Source of the DNA: Acidimicrobiia bacterium
GTDB taxonomy: Bacteria > Actinomycetota > Acidimicrobiia > Acidimicrobiales > Bin134
DNA length: 64,000 nucleotides
Assembly: GCA_022822905.1 (NCBI GenBank)
Contig: JAJDYE010000006.1
Span: 62,001-126,000 of the forward strand
Direction of reading: 5' to 3'
The translations under genes and the position numbers were made by a program. Below are positions 16,875 to 25,098 of the stretch, one piece after another (positions within the stretch are counted from its first letter, which is position 1; the number at the start of each line of letters is the position of its first letter). The notes beneath the pieces were generated by a model. It was given only the letters and a program-made list of their open reading frames with translations. It ran no database searches and was not told where the DNA came from.

Positions 16875-17102
16875 ATGACTTCTACTCATACTCAAGAGAC
16901 CGCCAGGGCCAGCAACCCCCGGCGGCCACGACGCCAACGTGTCTGGTGGGGAAAAGCGGCAATACCTACCCTTGCTTGTGGGGGAGTGCTCTTTTCGCGC
17001 GATCTGCTCGATCTGCCGCTTTTTCCTGCGCTTCCGCTGGTAGCAATAGGCATAGCGGCAGTGGCGATCCCGCTTGCAAACGCTCTGGATCGGCGCAGTT
17101 AA
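16875..17102 (+). CDS. Small membrane protein behind a complementary hairpin
   Basis: 75 residues. The polar, Arg-rich N-terminus (MTSTHTQETARASNPRRPRR) is followed by two hydrophobic stretches (AIPTLACGGVLFS; LPLVAIGIAAVAIPLANAL). There is no clear ribosome binding site. Its first 14 bases after the A of ATG are complementary to the loop of the 16788-16834 hairpin. Unrecognised family. Coding status rests on composition and the apparent regulatory pairing. Confidence 0.45.
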   Translation: MTSTHTQETARASNPRRPRRQRVWWGKAAIPTLACGGVLFSRDLLDLPLFPALPLVAIGIAAVAIPLANALDRRS

Positions 17103-17295
17103 GCATCGGGCACGAACCTGGGGCCGCCACGACGCCCACAGCGCCCAGGGCCACCACCGAACCCAGAGTGACTCATTTCGTAACGACGGGGAGGCTAGGG
17201 CAGCGCAGAAGGCGCTAGCAGCAAAAGCGGGAACCGGGAGCCTGTACGGCGCTCAGCGCCGCACCAGCCGCTAGACCAAGAACAACCGTGGCAGC

Positions 17296-17486
17296 TCAGC
17301 GGCCCGCCGCAGAGCGCGCCTTGGCACGTCTAACGATTGGTAGACACGCAAGCACCAAGACGGCAGCGGCCCCGAACGGCACTATCACGATGGCGGGGTC
17401 GATGTTCAACAGGCCCGCAACCCACGGGCCGAGCACCTTGGTGGCGAGGAGATACAGCAGGCCCCCCCACACGGCCGTGTGTTGCG
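17296..17486 (-). pseudogene. C-terminal remnant of a small membrane protein cut by the insertion sequence
   Basis: On the minus strand, directly against the left end of the insertion sequence, an open frame reads TAVWGGLLYLLATKVLGPWV, then a second hydrophobic segment, and ends RRAKARSAAGR before TGA at 17296-17298. It has holin-like two-helix character but no start codon outside the IS. Bases 17103-17295 upstream on the plus strand hold nothing I can support. Confidence 0.4.
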
Positions 17487-17568
17487 TCTGACTTCGCGCG
17501 ACAGGTTCTGGGTTTTTTCAAGCAGCATGGTGCGGGGTTGGCGGTCCCAGGACAGGAGGCTGTGGCCT

Positions 17569-17898
17569 ATGGGCTTGCAGGACCGGAAACCGAAGAGGGT
17601 GCTGACTGCGGAGCAGAAGTACGACTTGTGGGTGCGGATGCTCTCGGGGCAGATCACCCAGGCGCAGGCCGCTGTGGAGGCGGGTGTGGACCGGTCGGTG
17701 GTCAGCCGGCTGCGGGCGGTGGCCCGCGACGGAGCGGTCGCGGCTTTGGGGTCTTCGAGGCCGGGGCGGCCCGGCCGATCCAGCGCGGAGGCCTCGGAGG
17801 CCGCGGTGTTGCGGGCCGAGGTGGAGCGGTTGCAGCGCACCGTGGTCGAGCAGGCGGTGGAGCTGGCGGTGCTGCGGGGAAAAACGGGTTGGGGATGA
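17569..17898 (+). CDS. IS transposase OrfA (helix-turn-helix)
   Basis: 109 residues from ATG at 17569, with GGAGG 9 bases upstream. LTAEQKYDLWVRMLSGQITQ then AVEAGVDRSVVSRLRAVA form a transposase helix-turn-helix that binds the IS ends, followed by an Ala/Glu-rich coiled-coil (AAVLRAEVERLQRTVVEQA) typical of IS3-like OrfA. The TGA overlaps the orfB ATG in ATGA, indicating translational coupling rather than the -1 frameshift usual in IS3. Confidence 0.85.
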   Translation: MGLQDRKPKRVLTAEQKYDLWVRMLSGQITQAQAAVEAGVDRSVVSRLRAVARDGAVAALGSSRPGRPGRSSAEASEAAVLRAEVERLQRTVVEQAVELAVLRGKTGWG

Positions 17899-18950
17899 GC
17901 GGTCCTGTCCCCGCCCGCGTCGACGGGGCCGCCAAAGCCGTGCTTTTGGGGTTGATCGACGACGCTGTGGCGGCGGGCTGGACGCTGGGCCGGGCGTGCG
18001 CTGTTTTGGGCCTGGACCGGCGGCGTGCGTGGCGCTGGCAAAAGCGCCGCTGTGGGGGGACTCTCGACGACGCCAGCCCCGGAGGGCGGGCGGTCCACGG
18101 TCTGCTGGGGTGGGAACGCGACGAGATCGTGCGCCTGTTCGACGAGTGGGGCGACGTGGACCGGTCCCACCGCAAGCTCGCCCACCGAGGCTCGTATCTG
18201 GGACGCGTGTGGGTATCCGCATCCACGGTGGACCGCGTCCTGGCAGCCAGCGGCCTCAAACTCGCCGGTGCGCCGCGCCCGCCGCGGGCAGCGAAGGCCC
18301 CGTGGCCCGACTGGTTGCAGTGGCGGCCCAACCAGCTGTGGTGCTGGGATGGCACCCAGTTCCCGGCCTGCTCGACAGCCAGACACGCGTGCGCCATCGT
18401 CGACGTCGTGTCCCGCAAATGGATCGCCACCCACCTCACCGCGACGCCGGACTCGGTCGCCGCAAGGGTCCTGTTCGCCCGAGCGCTCGACAACGAAGGC
18501 CTCCTCACCGCAGAGCTCGCCGAACGGCTCGCAGACCCCGGCGCCGTCCCGCCCGACGACGGCGTGCCGCTGCTGCTGGCCGTCAGCGACAACGGCCCCG
18601 AGATGCGCGCCGGCGACACCGCCAAGTTCATGGCCATCTGCTCGATCGTCCAGCGCTTCGGGAGGCCCTCCACGCCCACCGACCAGGCCTGGATCGAGTC
18701 CCTGTTCGGCCACCTCAAGACCGAGCACCCCCACCTCGAAACCCTCAACGACCCCGCCGACCTCCAGCAAGAGCTCGAACGCGTCCGCCACCACTACAAC
18801 ACCGTACGCCTCCACGAAGCCATCGGATACGTCACCCCCAACGACGAGCACACCGGACAAGGACACCGAATCCGACAAGACCGACGAACCGGCCTCCAAC
18901 GAGCCGACGCCCAACGACGCGCCTGGCACCGAAACCAACCGCTAACATGA
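17895..18950 (+). CDS. IS transposase OrfB (DDE integrase core)
   Basis: 351 residues from ATG at 17895. Catalytic DDE residues fall in LWCWDGTQFPA (first Asp), LAVSDNGPEMR (second Asp) and WIESLFGHLKTEHPH (Glu), the rve layout. The N-terminal part has HTH_21-like features (SHRKLAHRGSYLGRVWVSAS). The C-terminal HHYNTVRLHEAIGYVTPND is the standard end of this family. Full length and intact, so the element may still be active. Confidence 0.9.
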   Translation: MSGPVPARVDGAAKAVLLGLIDDAVAAGWTLGRACAVLGLDRRRAWRWQKRRCGGTLDDASPGGRAVHGLLGWERDEIVRLFDEWGDVDRSHRKLAHRGSYLGRVWVSASTVDRVLAASGLKLAGAPRPPRAAKAPWPDWLQWRPNQLWCWDGTQFPACSTARHACAIVDVVSRKWIATHLTATPDSVAARVLFARALDNEGLLTAELAERLADPGAVPPDDGVPLLLAVSDNGPEMRAGDTAKFMAICSIVQRFGRPSTPTDQAWIESLFGHLKTEHPHLETLNDPADLQQELERVRHHYNTVRLHEAIGYVTPNDEHTGQGHRIRQDRRTGLQRADAQRRAWHRNQPLT

Positions 18951-19165
18951 CCAACCAACCACCACCGCCCACCCGCCAAAGCGGCTTGAAAAAACCGGCA
19001 ACCCGTCGCGAAAAGTCAGATACATCTCAGCCGCAATGAGAGCGGCGAAGATCGCGGCGTTAGCGTGTGTTGGAAAACGGCTCTCCGTTGCTGGCGAGGA
19101 GGCTAGATTCGGCCCGCTCAAAACAACATCGGCGGGCTATCAGCACCGCCTGAGGTGGGCCGCGC

Positions 19166-19456
19166 TCAGGTCTGGGAACGCTCCCTGTCGGGCTTGAATC
19201 TGGTGCAGTAAACGCCAACCAGCCGCCCAATCAGCAGAACAGCCCCATGAGCCGCAGCCCAGCAACACATCACCCCCAAAAGAACAGCACACGCAAACGC
19301 AATTGGCCAGGACATCCCGGCAGACTCAAACCAATCGAGCGACCACCTCAACGAATACCTGAACATCAAGCCACCAGCGAGGGCCCATACAAATATAACG
19401 ACAAAGGGCGGGGCAGTATTGTCGTGGGGGTGTGGTGGGGGGTTTTGTGCGATCAT
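19166..19456 (-). CDS. Small two-helix membrane protein
   Basis: 96 residues from ATG at 19456 (MIAQNPPPHPHDNTAPP), with hydrophobic segments FVVIFVWALAGGLMF and IAFACAVLLGVMCCWAAA and a charged end (RFKPDRERSQT). Upstream, an ATG at 19724 begins a Pro-rich frame (MTSTNNPKTQPQNHPPPP) that would join this gene only if the G14 tract at 19670-19683 or the 38-bp repeats changed length. Unrecognised family. Confidence 0.5.
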   Translation of the reverse strand: MIAQNPPPHPHDNTAPPFVVIFVWALAGGLMFRYSLRWSLDWFESAGMSWPIAFACAVLLGVMCCWAAAHGAVLLIGRLVGVYCTRFKPDRERSQT

Positions 19457-20089
19457 GCCCCCCACCATACACCCTGAATCGGGCCGGGCCGCTAGGGTCG
19501 CCGCCACGCCGCCCGGCCTCGGGGGAGCTGAGCGCCACCAGCGGCCACAGCGGGCCTCGGGGGAGCTGAGCGCCACCAGCGGCCACAGCGGGCCGGGATC
19601 GAGCGGGCCGGGATCGAGCGGGCCGGCGGGCTGGGGTTGGTTTGGGGTTATGCGGTGGGGTGCATGGTCGGGGGGGGGGGGGGTGGTTTTGGGGTTGGGT
19701 TTTGGGGTTGTTTGTGCTGGTCATCCTCGGTTTTGGGGTTTTGGTTTACATAACGGGCGTTCTCTTACAGCGTCGGCGTTCCCCCAGGCCGGCGGGCCGG
19801 GAGGGCGGCGGGCCGGGGCTTGGGGGGTGTTTATGGGTCCGGCGGGCGGCGCGGGCGCAGAGCCGAGGCCCCAGGGCGAGCCGGGGGGATCGGGGGCCGC
19901 GCCCAGGCCCCGACGCCGGCCACAGCGCCCTCAGCGGCCCAGCAGCCCCACAGCGGCCGGGAGAGCGGCCCAGCGGGCTTCAGGGCCACCACAGCGCCCC
20001 CACAGCGCCCCAGCGGGCTTCAGGGCCACCACAGCGCCCCAGCGGGCCTCGGCGGGTTCAGCGGTCTCAGGTTTTCCGGGGGTGCGGTT
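19457..20089. repeat. Low-complexity repeat region with G14 tract
   Basis: 633 bases without a gene I can defend. It holds a perfect 38-bp tandem duplication (19515-19552 and 19553-19590), a 15-bp unit repeated just after, a run of 14 G at 19670-19683 followed by GGGG/GGG blocks that could form a G-quadruplex on the plus strand, and a 40-bp-period tandem repeat (19971-20040). Plus-strand frames here are Gly/Arg/Pro-rich and look like by-products of composition. Confidence 0.7.
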
Positions 20090-23000
20090 CTATCGGCAGC
20101 GCACGGCCTTGTTGTCGCCTACTTTTTTGTTTCCGGCGATCTTGGCTTGCATTCCGACTTGGTACCAGCCGGCGTTTGGGACGTCGAAGGTTGTCGAGGT
20201 GCCCGCGACCGCTTTTTGGAATCCGCGGTGGCCGTAGTTTTTGGCCTCGTTCGCCCAGATGTCGGGTTTGAGGGTTTCGGGGGTTTTGCTCCAAGTAGCG
20301 GTGATGACCCAGCCCGAGCCCGACGACGCGCACGAAACAGACTCGAACGCCAAAGAGGGCTTGGGCTTGGGCTTGGGGGCTGCGGGGGTGGTTTGGCCGG
20401 TGATCCACGTTGAGAGCCCGTCAGCGTTGAACGCCGCCACCCGCACGTCGTAGGCCGAGCCGTTGGAAAGCCCGGTGATCGTGTGCGATGTGGCCAAGTC
20501 CGAGCCGTGGTCCAAATCCGTGCTCTTGGCGGCGGCGTCGCCCCACGCCTGGGCCGCAAGCTTCCACTGCACCCGATAGCCGAAACCGGCGGCGGGCGCG
20601 GTGGCCGAAGCCGACCACGAGACCGCGATCTGCTTGTCGCCCGCTGCAACCGACAGGCCCGACGCCGGATCGGGGGCCGCGGCCTTCGGCTTGGGCTTGG
20701 GGGCGATGGTGCAGTTGGCGGCCTCGGCCTTTTTCAGCTCGGCGGCCACGGGGCTCCATCGCGAGCTCGAGTAGGTGTTGGCGTGGCCCTGGGCCTGGGC
20801 CGAGGTCATCGCGGAGATGCCGGGGAAGTCCTCAACGCACAACCCCTCCAAAGCACTGTTCCAGCGGTCGACGTGGTCCTGGCCGTGGTGAGTCTCAGCC
20901 GCATACCCCCTCACCGTGGCGACCAAGCTCGCCGGGGCCTTATAGGCCGGAGCTGTGGGGGTGGCCTGGTCGCTGATCCACGCCGAGAGCCCGTCGGCGT
21001 TGAACGCGGCCACCCGCACGTCATAGGCCGAGCCGTTCACAAGCCCGGTGATCGTGTGGGAGGTGGCCAAATCCGAGCCGTGGTCCAAATCCTCAGACCC
21101 CACAGCGGCGTCACCCCACGCCTGGGTCACAAGCTTCCACTGCACCCGATACCCGAAACCATCCGCGGGCGTCGTAGCCGAAGCAGACCACGAAACCGCG
21201 ATCTGCTTATCGCTGGGGCTCAGCGACAAGCCCGACGCCGCAGCCGGAGCGGGCTTGGCCGGGGTGGCCTGGGCGGTTGTCCAACCGGAGAGGCCGTTGG
21301 CGTTGTAGGCGGCCACCCGCACGTCATAGGCCGAGCCGTTCGCCAAGCCGATGATCCACCACTTGGACAAGTTCGAGCCGAAATGCAAATCCTTGTACTG
21401 GCTGACGGCCTGGTCCCACGTCTGGGTCGTGAGCTTCCACTGCACCCGATACCCGAAACCATCCGCGGGAGCCGTGGCCGAAGCAGTCCACGAAACCGCG
21501 ATCTCCCCGTCACCCGCGGCCAGCACCAAACCCACAGGACGCACAGCACCAGCCGAGGATTGGTCCGAAGACTGGGCCGAGGATTGGTCCGAAGATCGGC
21601 CTCTTTGCCAGTCCTCAAACACACAGGCACCTTCAATGCTGACGCCGACGCCAAAACTTATAGGCCCGGATTTGCTAGCCACAGCTTTTATGTCTTTTGC
21701 TACTTGGCCTGCGGTTACGCCTAGCCCAGCTCCTACAAATGGTTGACACAAAGTCACGTAAAGGAAGTTGTCTACATAGGTCCAAGCCGCTACGACTTCA
21801 TCTTTAGCGACATTCCATGTAGTCGCTATCGGATCAGTCACCGTGCTGATTATTCCACCGAGGTCTATTTTTATCTGTGTCGCTTCCGGCAGCACGGGCT
21901 TGTAGCAATTGCTGCTCACCTGTTCCCAGTCGGCCAATTCACCGTTTATGGCGATGGTGGGGTATTGTCTGACTTGTTCTTGTGTGACGTGCCTTGGCCC
22001 GTCAGCGGTTTGAACTATCCAAATTGGGTTCTGCGTCGTCACGTACTGCCCGGTGGGGCATATCAGGCCCGGCGTAGTCGTGGGCCGGTCGTTGCAGCCG
22101 GGAACCGAGATATAGCCGTGGCTGTCGCCGCCGGTGGAGCCGTAAACGGTACCGGTCTCGTCCTTGTACTTGCCTGAATCGCAGGTGGCGTGGTCGGCGT
22201 GGCATGTGTTGGTGCTGGCGTGGCGGTGCTCGGTTTTGTGATCGAACGCGCAGAGCTGCGGGCAGTCCTTCGAGTGGTGGGTGTGGCTGCTCGTGCCTGT
22301 GTGGGTGGTCCATGTGACGGTCTGGCCCGCGTTGCCGGTTCCGCACACCGGCTCGGCGGCGTGGTCGGCGTGGCAGGTGTTGGTGCTGGCGTGGCGGTGC
22401 TCGCTGTTGGGATCGTACGAGCAGAGCTGCGGGCAGACCTTTGACTGCTGGGTGTGGCCGTCCGCGCCGGTGTGGGTGGTCCATGTGACGGTCTGGCCCG
22501 CGTTGCCGGTTCCGCACACCGGCTCGGCCGGGTGGTCGGCGTGGCAGGTGTTGGTGCTGGCGTGGCGGTGCTCCCCGTTCCCCGGCTTGCAGTCGGCCGG
22601 CTTGCAGCCCGAGACGTGGCCGTGGGCGTCGCGCGATCCCACCACCTGCCCGGCCGGGCATTGGTGGGGCGGGTTCAAGGGCGAATGGCAGTTGACGACG
22701 TGGCCGTGAGCGGTGGTCGATCTGGCGTGCTCGCCGGGCGTGGTGCAGAAGTGGGAGCCGCCGTGGCAGGTGTTCGTGTCGGCGTGGCGGTGCTCGCCGT
22801 TCCCCGTCGTGCAATCCTTCGGCGGCGGGTTTTTGCAGCCCGAGACGTGACCGTGGGTTGAGGTCGATGTCGGCACTTGGCCTGCGGGGCATGAGTGGTT
22901 GCCGCCGTGGCAGGTGTTGGTGCTGGCGTGGCGGTGCTGGCCCGCCCCCGGCTTGCAGTCTTGGACCACCTTGCAGTCGGCGTCGTGGTCGATCCATGCC

Positions 23001-23371
23001 CCGTTGCACTTCCTGAGCGTGTAGTGGCACGGCCCGGTTGTTCCGTGGCGGTGGGATAGTAAGCTGCACGGCTTCGGGGTCGGCTGGGGCGTGGGCCTGG
23101 GCGGGCAGGAGCCGATGCCGAAGGCGATCACCTTCCCGTTCCAACAATGGGTGTGGGAAACGACGTGGACCTTCGGCGGCGGGCAGTGCTCAAACGGCCC
23201 CCACGGGGTTTGGACTGTCTCGCAGGGGAAAGTCTCGGTGTAGGTGATGTCGTGGGCCTCGGCGGCAGGCGTTGTGTCGGGCAGCGCGAACACAAGGCCG
23301 CTGGCCACCAGCAGCACAGACAAAAAGGCCAAAAGCAGTTTCCGGCTCGGGCGCTTGGCAGGTGCGGCCAT
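20090..23371 (-). CDS. Secreted His/Cys-repeat and fibronectin type III protein
   Basis: 1093 residues from ATG at 23371 (GAGGGGAG 8 bases upstream). Residues 1-38 are a signal peptide (KLLLAFLSVLLVASGLVFAL). Residues ~45-430 are rich in His and Cys and contain five copies of HRHA[S/D]TNTCH, at ~146, 194, 268, 325 and 382. These alternate with CPAGQV...THGHVSGC and PVCGTGNAGQTVTWTTHTG units. Three fibronectin-III domains lie at ~610-703, 712-804 and 903-997 (GFGYRVQWKL; NGSAYDVRVAAFNADGLS). A ~75-residue inserted domain lies near 812-888, with a C-terminal domain at ~1005-1093. Probably exported and surface-exposed, with metal binding inferred from the repeats. I do not recognise the N-terminal repeat family. 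Its upstream DNA contains the proposed invertible segment. Confidence 0.85.
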   Translation of the reverse strand: MAAPAKRPSRKLLLAFLSVLLVASGLVFALPDTTPAAEAHDITYTETFPCETVQTPWGPFEHCPPPKVHVVSHTHCWNGKVIAFGIGSCPPRPTPQPTPKPCSLLSHRHGTTGPCHYTLRKCNGAWIDHDADCKVVQDCKPGAGQHRHASTNTCHGGNHSCPAGQVPTSTSTHGHVSGCKNPPPKDCTTGNGEHRHADTNTCHGGSHFCTTPGEHARSTTAHGHVVNCHSPLNPPHQCPAGQVVGSRDAHGHVSGCKPADCKPGNGEHRHASTNTCHADHPAEPVCGTGNAGQTVTWTTHTGADGHTQQSKVCPQLCSYDPNSEHRHASTNTCHADHAAEPVCGTGNAGQTVTWTTHTGTSSHTHHSKDCPQLCAFDHKTEHRHASTNTCHADHATCDSGKYKDETGTVYGSTGGDSHGYISVPGCNDRPTTTPGLICPTGQYVTTQNPIWIVQTADGPRHVTQEQVRQYPTIAINGELADWEQVSSNCYKPVLPEATQIKIDLGGIISTVTDPIATTWNVAKDEVVAAWTYVDNFLYVTLCQPFVGAGLGVTAGQVAKDIKAVASKSGPISFGVGVSIEGACVFEDWQRGRSSDQSSAQSSDQSSAGAVRPVGLVLAAGDGEIAVSWTASATAPADGFGYRVQWKLTTQTWDQAVSQYKDLHFGSNLSKWWIIGLANGSAYDVRVAAYNANGLSGWTTAQATPAKPAPAAASGLSLSPSDKQIAVSWSASATTPADGFGYRVQWKLVTQAWGDAAVGSEDLDHGSDLATSHTITGLVNGSAYDVRVAAFNADGLSAWISDQATPTAPAYKAPASLVATVRGYAAETHHGQDHVDRWNSALEGLCVEDFPGISAMTSAQAQGHANTYSSSRWSPVAAELKKAEAANCTIAPKPKPKAAAPDPASGLSVAAGDKQIAVSWSASATAPAAGFGYRVQWKLAAQAWGDAAAKSTDLDHGSDLATSHTITGLSNGSAYDVRVAAFNADGLSTWITGQTTPAAPKPKPKPSLAFESVSCASSGSGWVITATWSKTPETLKPDIWANEAKNYGHRGFQKAVAGTSTTFDVPNAGWYQVGMQAKIAGNKKVGDNKAVRCR

Positions 23372-23429
23372 CTTGGCGGCTCCCCTCGGGCTAGGTCGAG
23401 TTTTCCTATCTCCTGAGAGTTCGGATATT

Positions 23430-23455
23430 CGGCGGATAAATGCCGTTATCCGCCG
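23430..23455. other. Dif-like recombination site 1
   Basis: Perfect 10-bp inverted arms, CGGCGGATAA (23430-23439) and TTATCCGCCG (23446-23455), around a 6-bp spacer ATGCCG. Inner GATAA/TTATC ends and a 6-bp spacer are the layout of XerCD/dif-type tyrosine recombinase sites. Its first 20 bases recur in inverted orientation at 23781-23800. It is 59 bases upstream of the secreted protein's start codon. Confidence 0.65.
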
Positions 23456-23784
23456 TGTCCAAGCCCCTGCCGATCCGGATGGGATCGCTGCGAGTACGGG
23501 TGTGAAAACCCCGCCCATCTAGAGATTCGCGGGACTATGACCGGCAAGCAGGTAATCGGATTCCCTTGCATCTGAGGGCACGGCGACCGCTGGACCGATA
23601 CCAGCCCCGAGCCGATCGGTGCTGTCCCTGCGACAGGATCCCTCCTTTCCTGACGGGCGCGCCTATCTGGTTGCGAAGCGGTTTTGGCAGGTCAAGCAGA
23701 CAGTCGCCTATTCGAGAGCATCGCTGTGCGGGCTCGCGTCCGGGCATGGGTTGACAAGCATTCTCAACCTGAGCTAGGCAATAA
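23446..23784. other. Proposed invertible DNA segment
   Basis: Bounded by two inverted copies of a 20-base sequence whose centre is a 6-bp spacer, next to a tyrosine recombinase gene. Strand exchange in the spacers would invert these ~340 bases. The segment holds no convincing gene but has a TTGACA promoter element near its right end. It separates the divergently transcribed secreted protein (left) and recombinase (right). Inversion is inferred from site geometry. Confidence 0.55.
23751..23780 (+). promoter_or_regulatory. Candidate promoter inside the invertible segment
   Basis: A consensus -35 box TTGACA (23751-23756) is followed after 18 bases by TAGGCA (23775-23780), a partial -10 match overlapping recombination site 2. 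As drawn it points right, toward the recombinase. If the segment inverted it would point left, toward the secreted protein gene. Confidence 0.4.
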
Positions 23785-23800
23785 CGGCATTTATCCGCCG
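23775..23800. other. Dif-like recombination site 2 (inverted)
   Basis: TTATCCGCCG (23791-23800) and spacer CGGCAT (23785-23790) are the exact reverse complement of the left arm and spacer of site 1. The other arm, TAGGCAATAA, keeps only the inner bases. The 20-base identity with site 1 in opposite orientation makes the pair inversion-competent in principle. Confidence 0.6.
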
Positions 23801-23887
23801 CGTGGAGCGTTTCCGCTTCGGCGGGTTTTTTGGGTTTTTGGTTAGAGTTGGGTTGTGGGTTTCGGCTAGGAAACCGGCGATGAAGCA

Positions 23888-23901
23888 CCCCCCCCCCCCC
23901 C
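23888..23901. repeat. C14 homopolymer tract before the recombinase gene
   Basis: Fourteen C in a row. ATG at 23880, with AGGA 8 bases upstream, starts a frame (MKHPPPPP...) that crosses the tract and ends at a TGA near 23968. Adding one C, or removing two, would place that start in frame with the recombinase. Such tracts change length by slipped-strand mispairing. Confidence 0.65.
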
Positions 23902-23905
23902 GGCC

Positions 23906-24961
23906 ATGTGCTCGCATAGCGGCTCAGGCGGCAGTGCTGGCCGGAGCTTTTGCTGCGTGGATGGGCTGATAGCTCAGGCCGAAACCGCGGCGCTGTCCGC
24001 CAACACCCGCAAGACCTACAAAACCGGATGGAACAGCTGGGCACGCTGGGCGAACGCCAGCGGGCGGCCGGTATCAACCCCGACCGTCGAGGACATTCTG
24101 CGCTGGCTGGTCAGCCTCCATATGGAAGGGAAGAAGCCGACCACCCTGCGTACCTATTTGGCCGCCGTCGCCTTCGAATTTCGCGGCAAGCGGGGGACCA
24201 ACCCGGCCCGCGACCTGCGGGTGCGGCTCGTTCTGGCCGGGCTGGCCCGGGATGCCGCTGAACGGGGCGTCACCACCCGCCAGGCCAGCCCGCTGCGCTG
24301 GGAGCACGTACAACAAGTCGCTTACGCCGCCCCGGCACCGAGGCGCAACCAGCCCGGTGGGAGACTGGAATCCCGCGAACAAGCTCAAAAGCGCGCCGAC
24401 ATCGACATCGCCATGGTCGCCGTCGCCCACGACGCCGCCTTGAGATGCGCAGAGCTGTTGGCCCTGACCTGGAGGGATTTTGAACGCCCCGAGGGCGAAG
24501 GGCTGGCCACGATATGGATCGGCCGCTCCAAAACCGACCATGCCGGCGAAGGCGCCGCCGTTCCCATTTCCGAATACGCAGCGCAGGCCCTCGAACGCCT
24601 GAGGCCAGCAGGCTCCGATCCCGACACCCGCATTTTCGCTTTCTCGCCCAGCACTGCCCGTCGGCGCATCAAGGCCGCAGCAAAAGCTGCCGGCATCGAC
24701 CCCGCCGGAATCTCCACCCACTCCCCGCGGGTGGGCATGGCCCAAGACCTCATCGCCTCAGGCACCGACTTGGGCGGACTCATGCTCGCCGGCCGATGGC
24801 ACACCCCCCAGACCGCTGCCCACTACGCGCGGCGCATCCAAGCCCAACACACCCCCGCCGCCCAACACCTCAAAAGCCAGACCCCCACGAAAACGGGTGA
24901 GCCCGAAATCGGCGAAGTCGGCAGATCAACCGCCACGCCTCCTCGACGGCAAGCCGCATAA
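23906..24961 (+). CDS. Tyrosine recombinase/integrase
   Basis: 351 residues from ATG at 23906, with no ribosome binding site; GTG at 23957 and a tract-dependent ATG at 23880 are alternatives. The N-terminal SAM-like core-binding region is SANTRKTYKTGWNSWARWA. The catalytic residues are Arg in HDAALRCAELLALTWRDF, Lys in IGRSKTDHAG, HxxR in ISTHSPRVGMAQDL, His/Trp in AGRWHTPQTAAHY and the Tyr nucleophile in AAHYARR. All are present, so it should be active if expressed. Neighbouring inverted dif-like sites suggest a DNA invertase role; island integrase is the alternative. Confidence 0.9.
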   Translation: MCSHSGSGGSAGRSFCCVDGLIAQAETAALSANTRKTYKTGWNSWARWANASGRPVSTPTVEDILRWLVSLHMEGKKPTTLRTYLAAVAFEFRGKRGTNPARDLRVRLVLAGLARDAAERGVTTRQASPLRWEHVQQVAYAAPAPRRNQPGGRLESREQAQKRADIDIAMVAVAHDAALRCAELLALTWRDFERPEGEGLATIWIGRSKTDHAGEGAAVPISEYAAQALERLRPAGSDPDTRIFAFSPSTARRRIKAAAKAAGIDPAGISTHSPRVGMAQDLIASGTDLGGLMLAGRWHTPQTAAHYARRIQAQHTPAAQHLKSQTPTKTGEPEIGEVGRSTATPPRRQAA

Positions 24962-25098
24962 GGCGCTGCGACAATCACCAGCGATCTCGATCTGAAGTCT
25001 GGAGGATGAGGCAAAACCACCCAGGCAACCAGGCGACGTTGGCCCCGTAGCGGATCAGAAGTAGCTGGATCAGCTCTGAATCAGTTCAGCGCAGCGCT

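Larger units (their letters stand above)
17487..19020 (+). mobile_element. Two-ORF insertion sequence (IS3-like, DDE transposase), 1534 bp
   Basis: Bounded by 37-bp imperfect terminal inverted repeats, left 17487-17523 and right 18984-19020, which start TCTGACTT and match at 31 of 37 positions including a shared 13-base inner block. Inside are orfA (helix-turn-helix) and orfB (DDE integrase core), overlapping by ATGA. No target-site duplication is visible (gcg versus tac at the flanks), so either the ends are a base or two off or the copy has rearranged. It interrupts a small membrane-protein gene on its left. Confidence 0.88.

Noticed and set aside
17406..18938. 510-residue minus-strand frame over the insertion sequence
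   Set aside because: Antisense shadow of the transposase genes, lacking any recognisable motif.
17296..19150. Reconstructing one membrane protein across the IS insertion
   Set aside because: The open frames on the two sides do not join in phase and no target-site duplication is visible.
19500..20050. CRISPR array
   Set aside because: Repeats are adjacent tandem copies with no unique spacers of even length and no cas genes nearby.
22190..22950. Repeated plus-strand frames (ACVGGPCDGLARVAGSAHR) as a plus-strand gene
   Set aside because: These are antisense shadows of the repeated HRHASTNTCH coding sequence of the minus-strand secreted protein.
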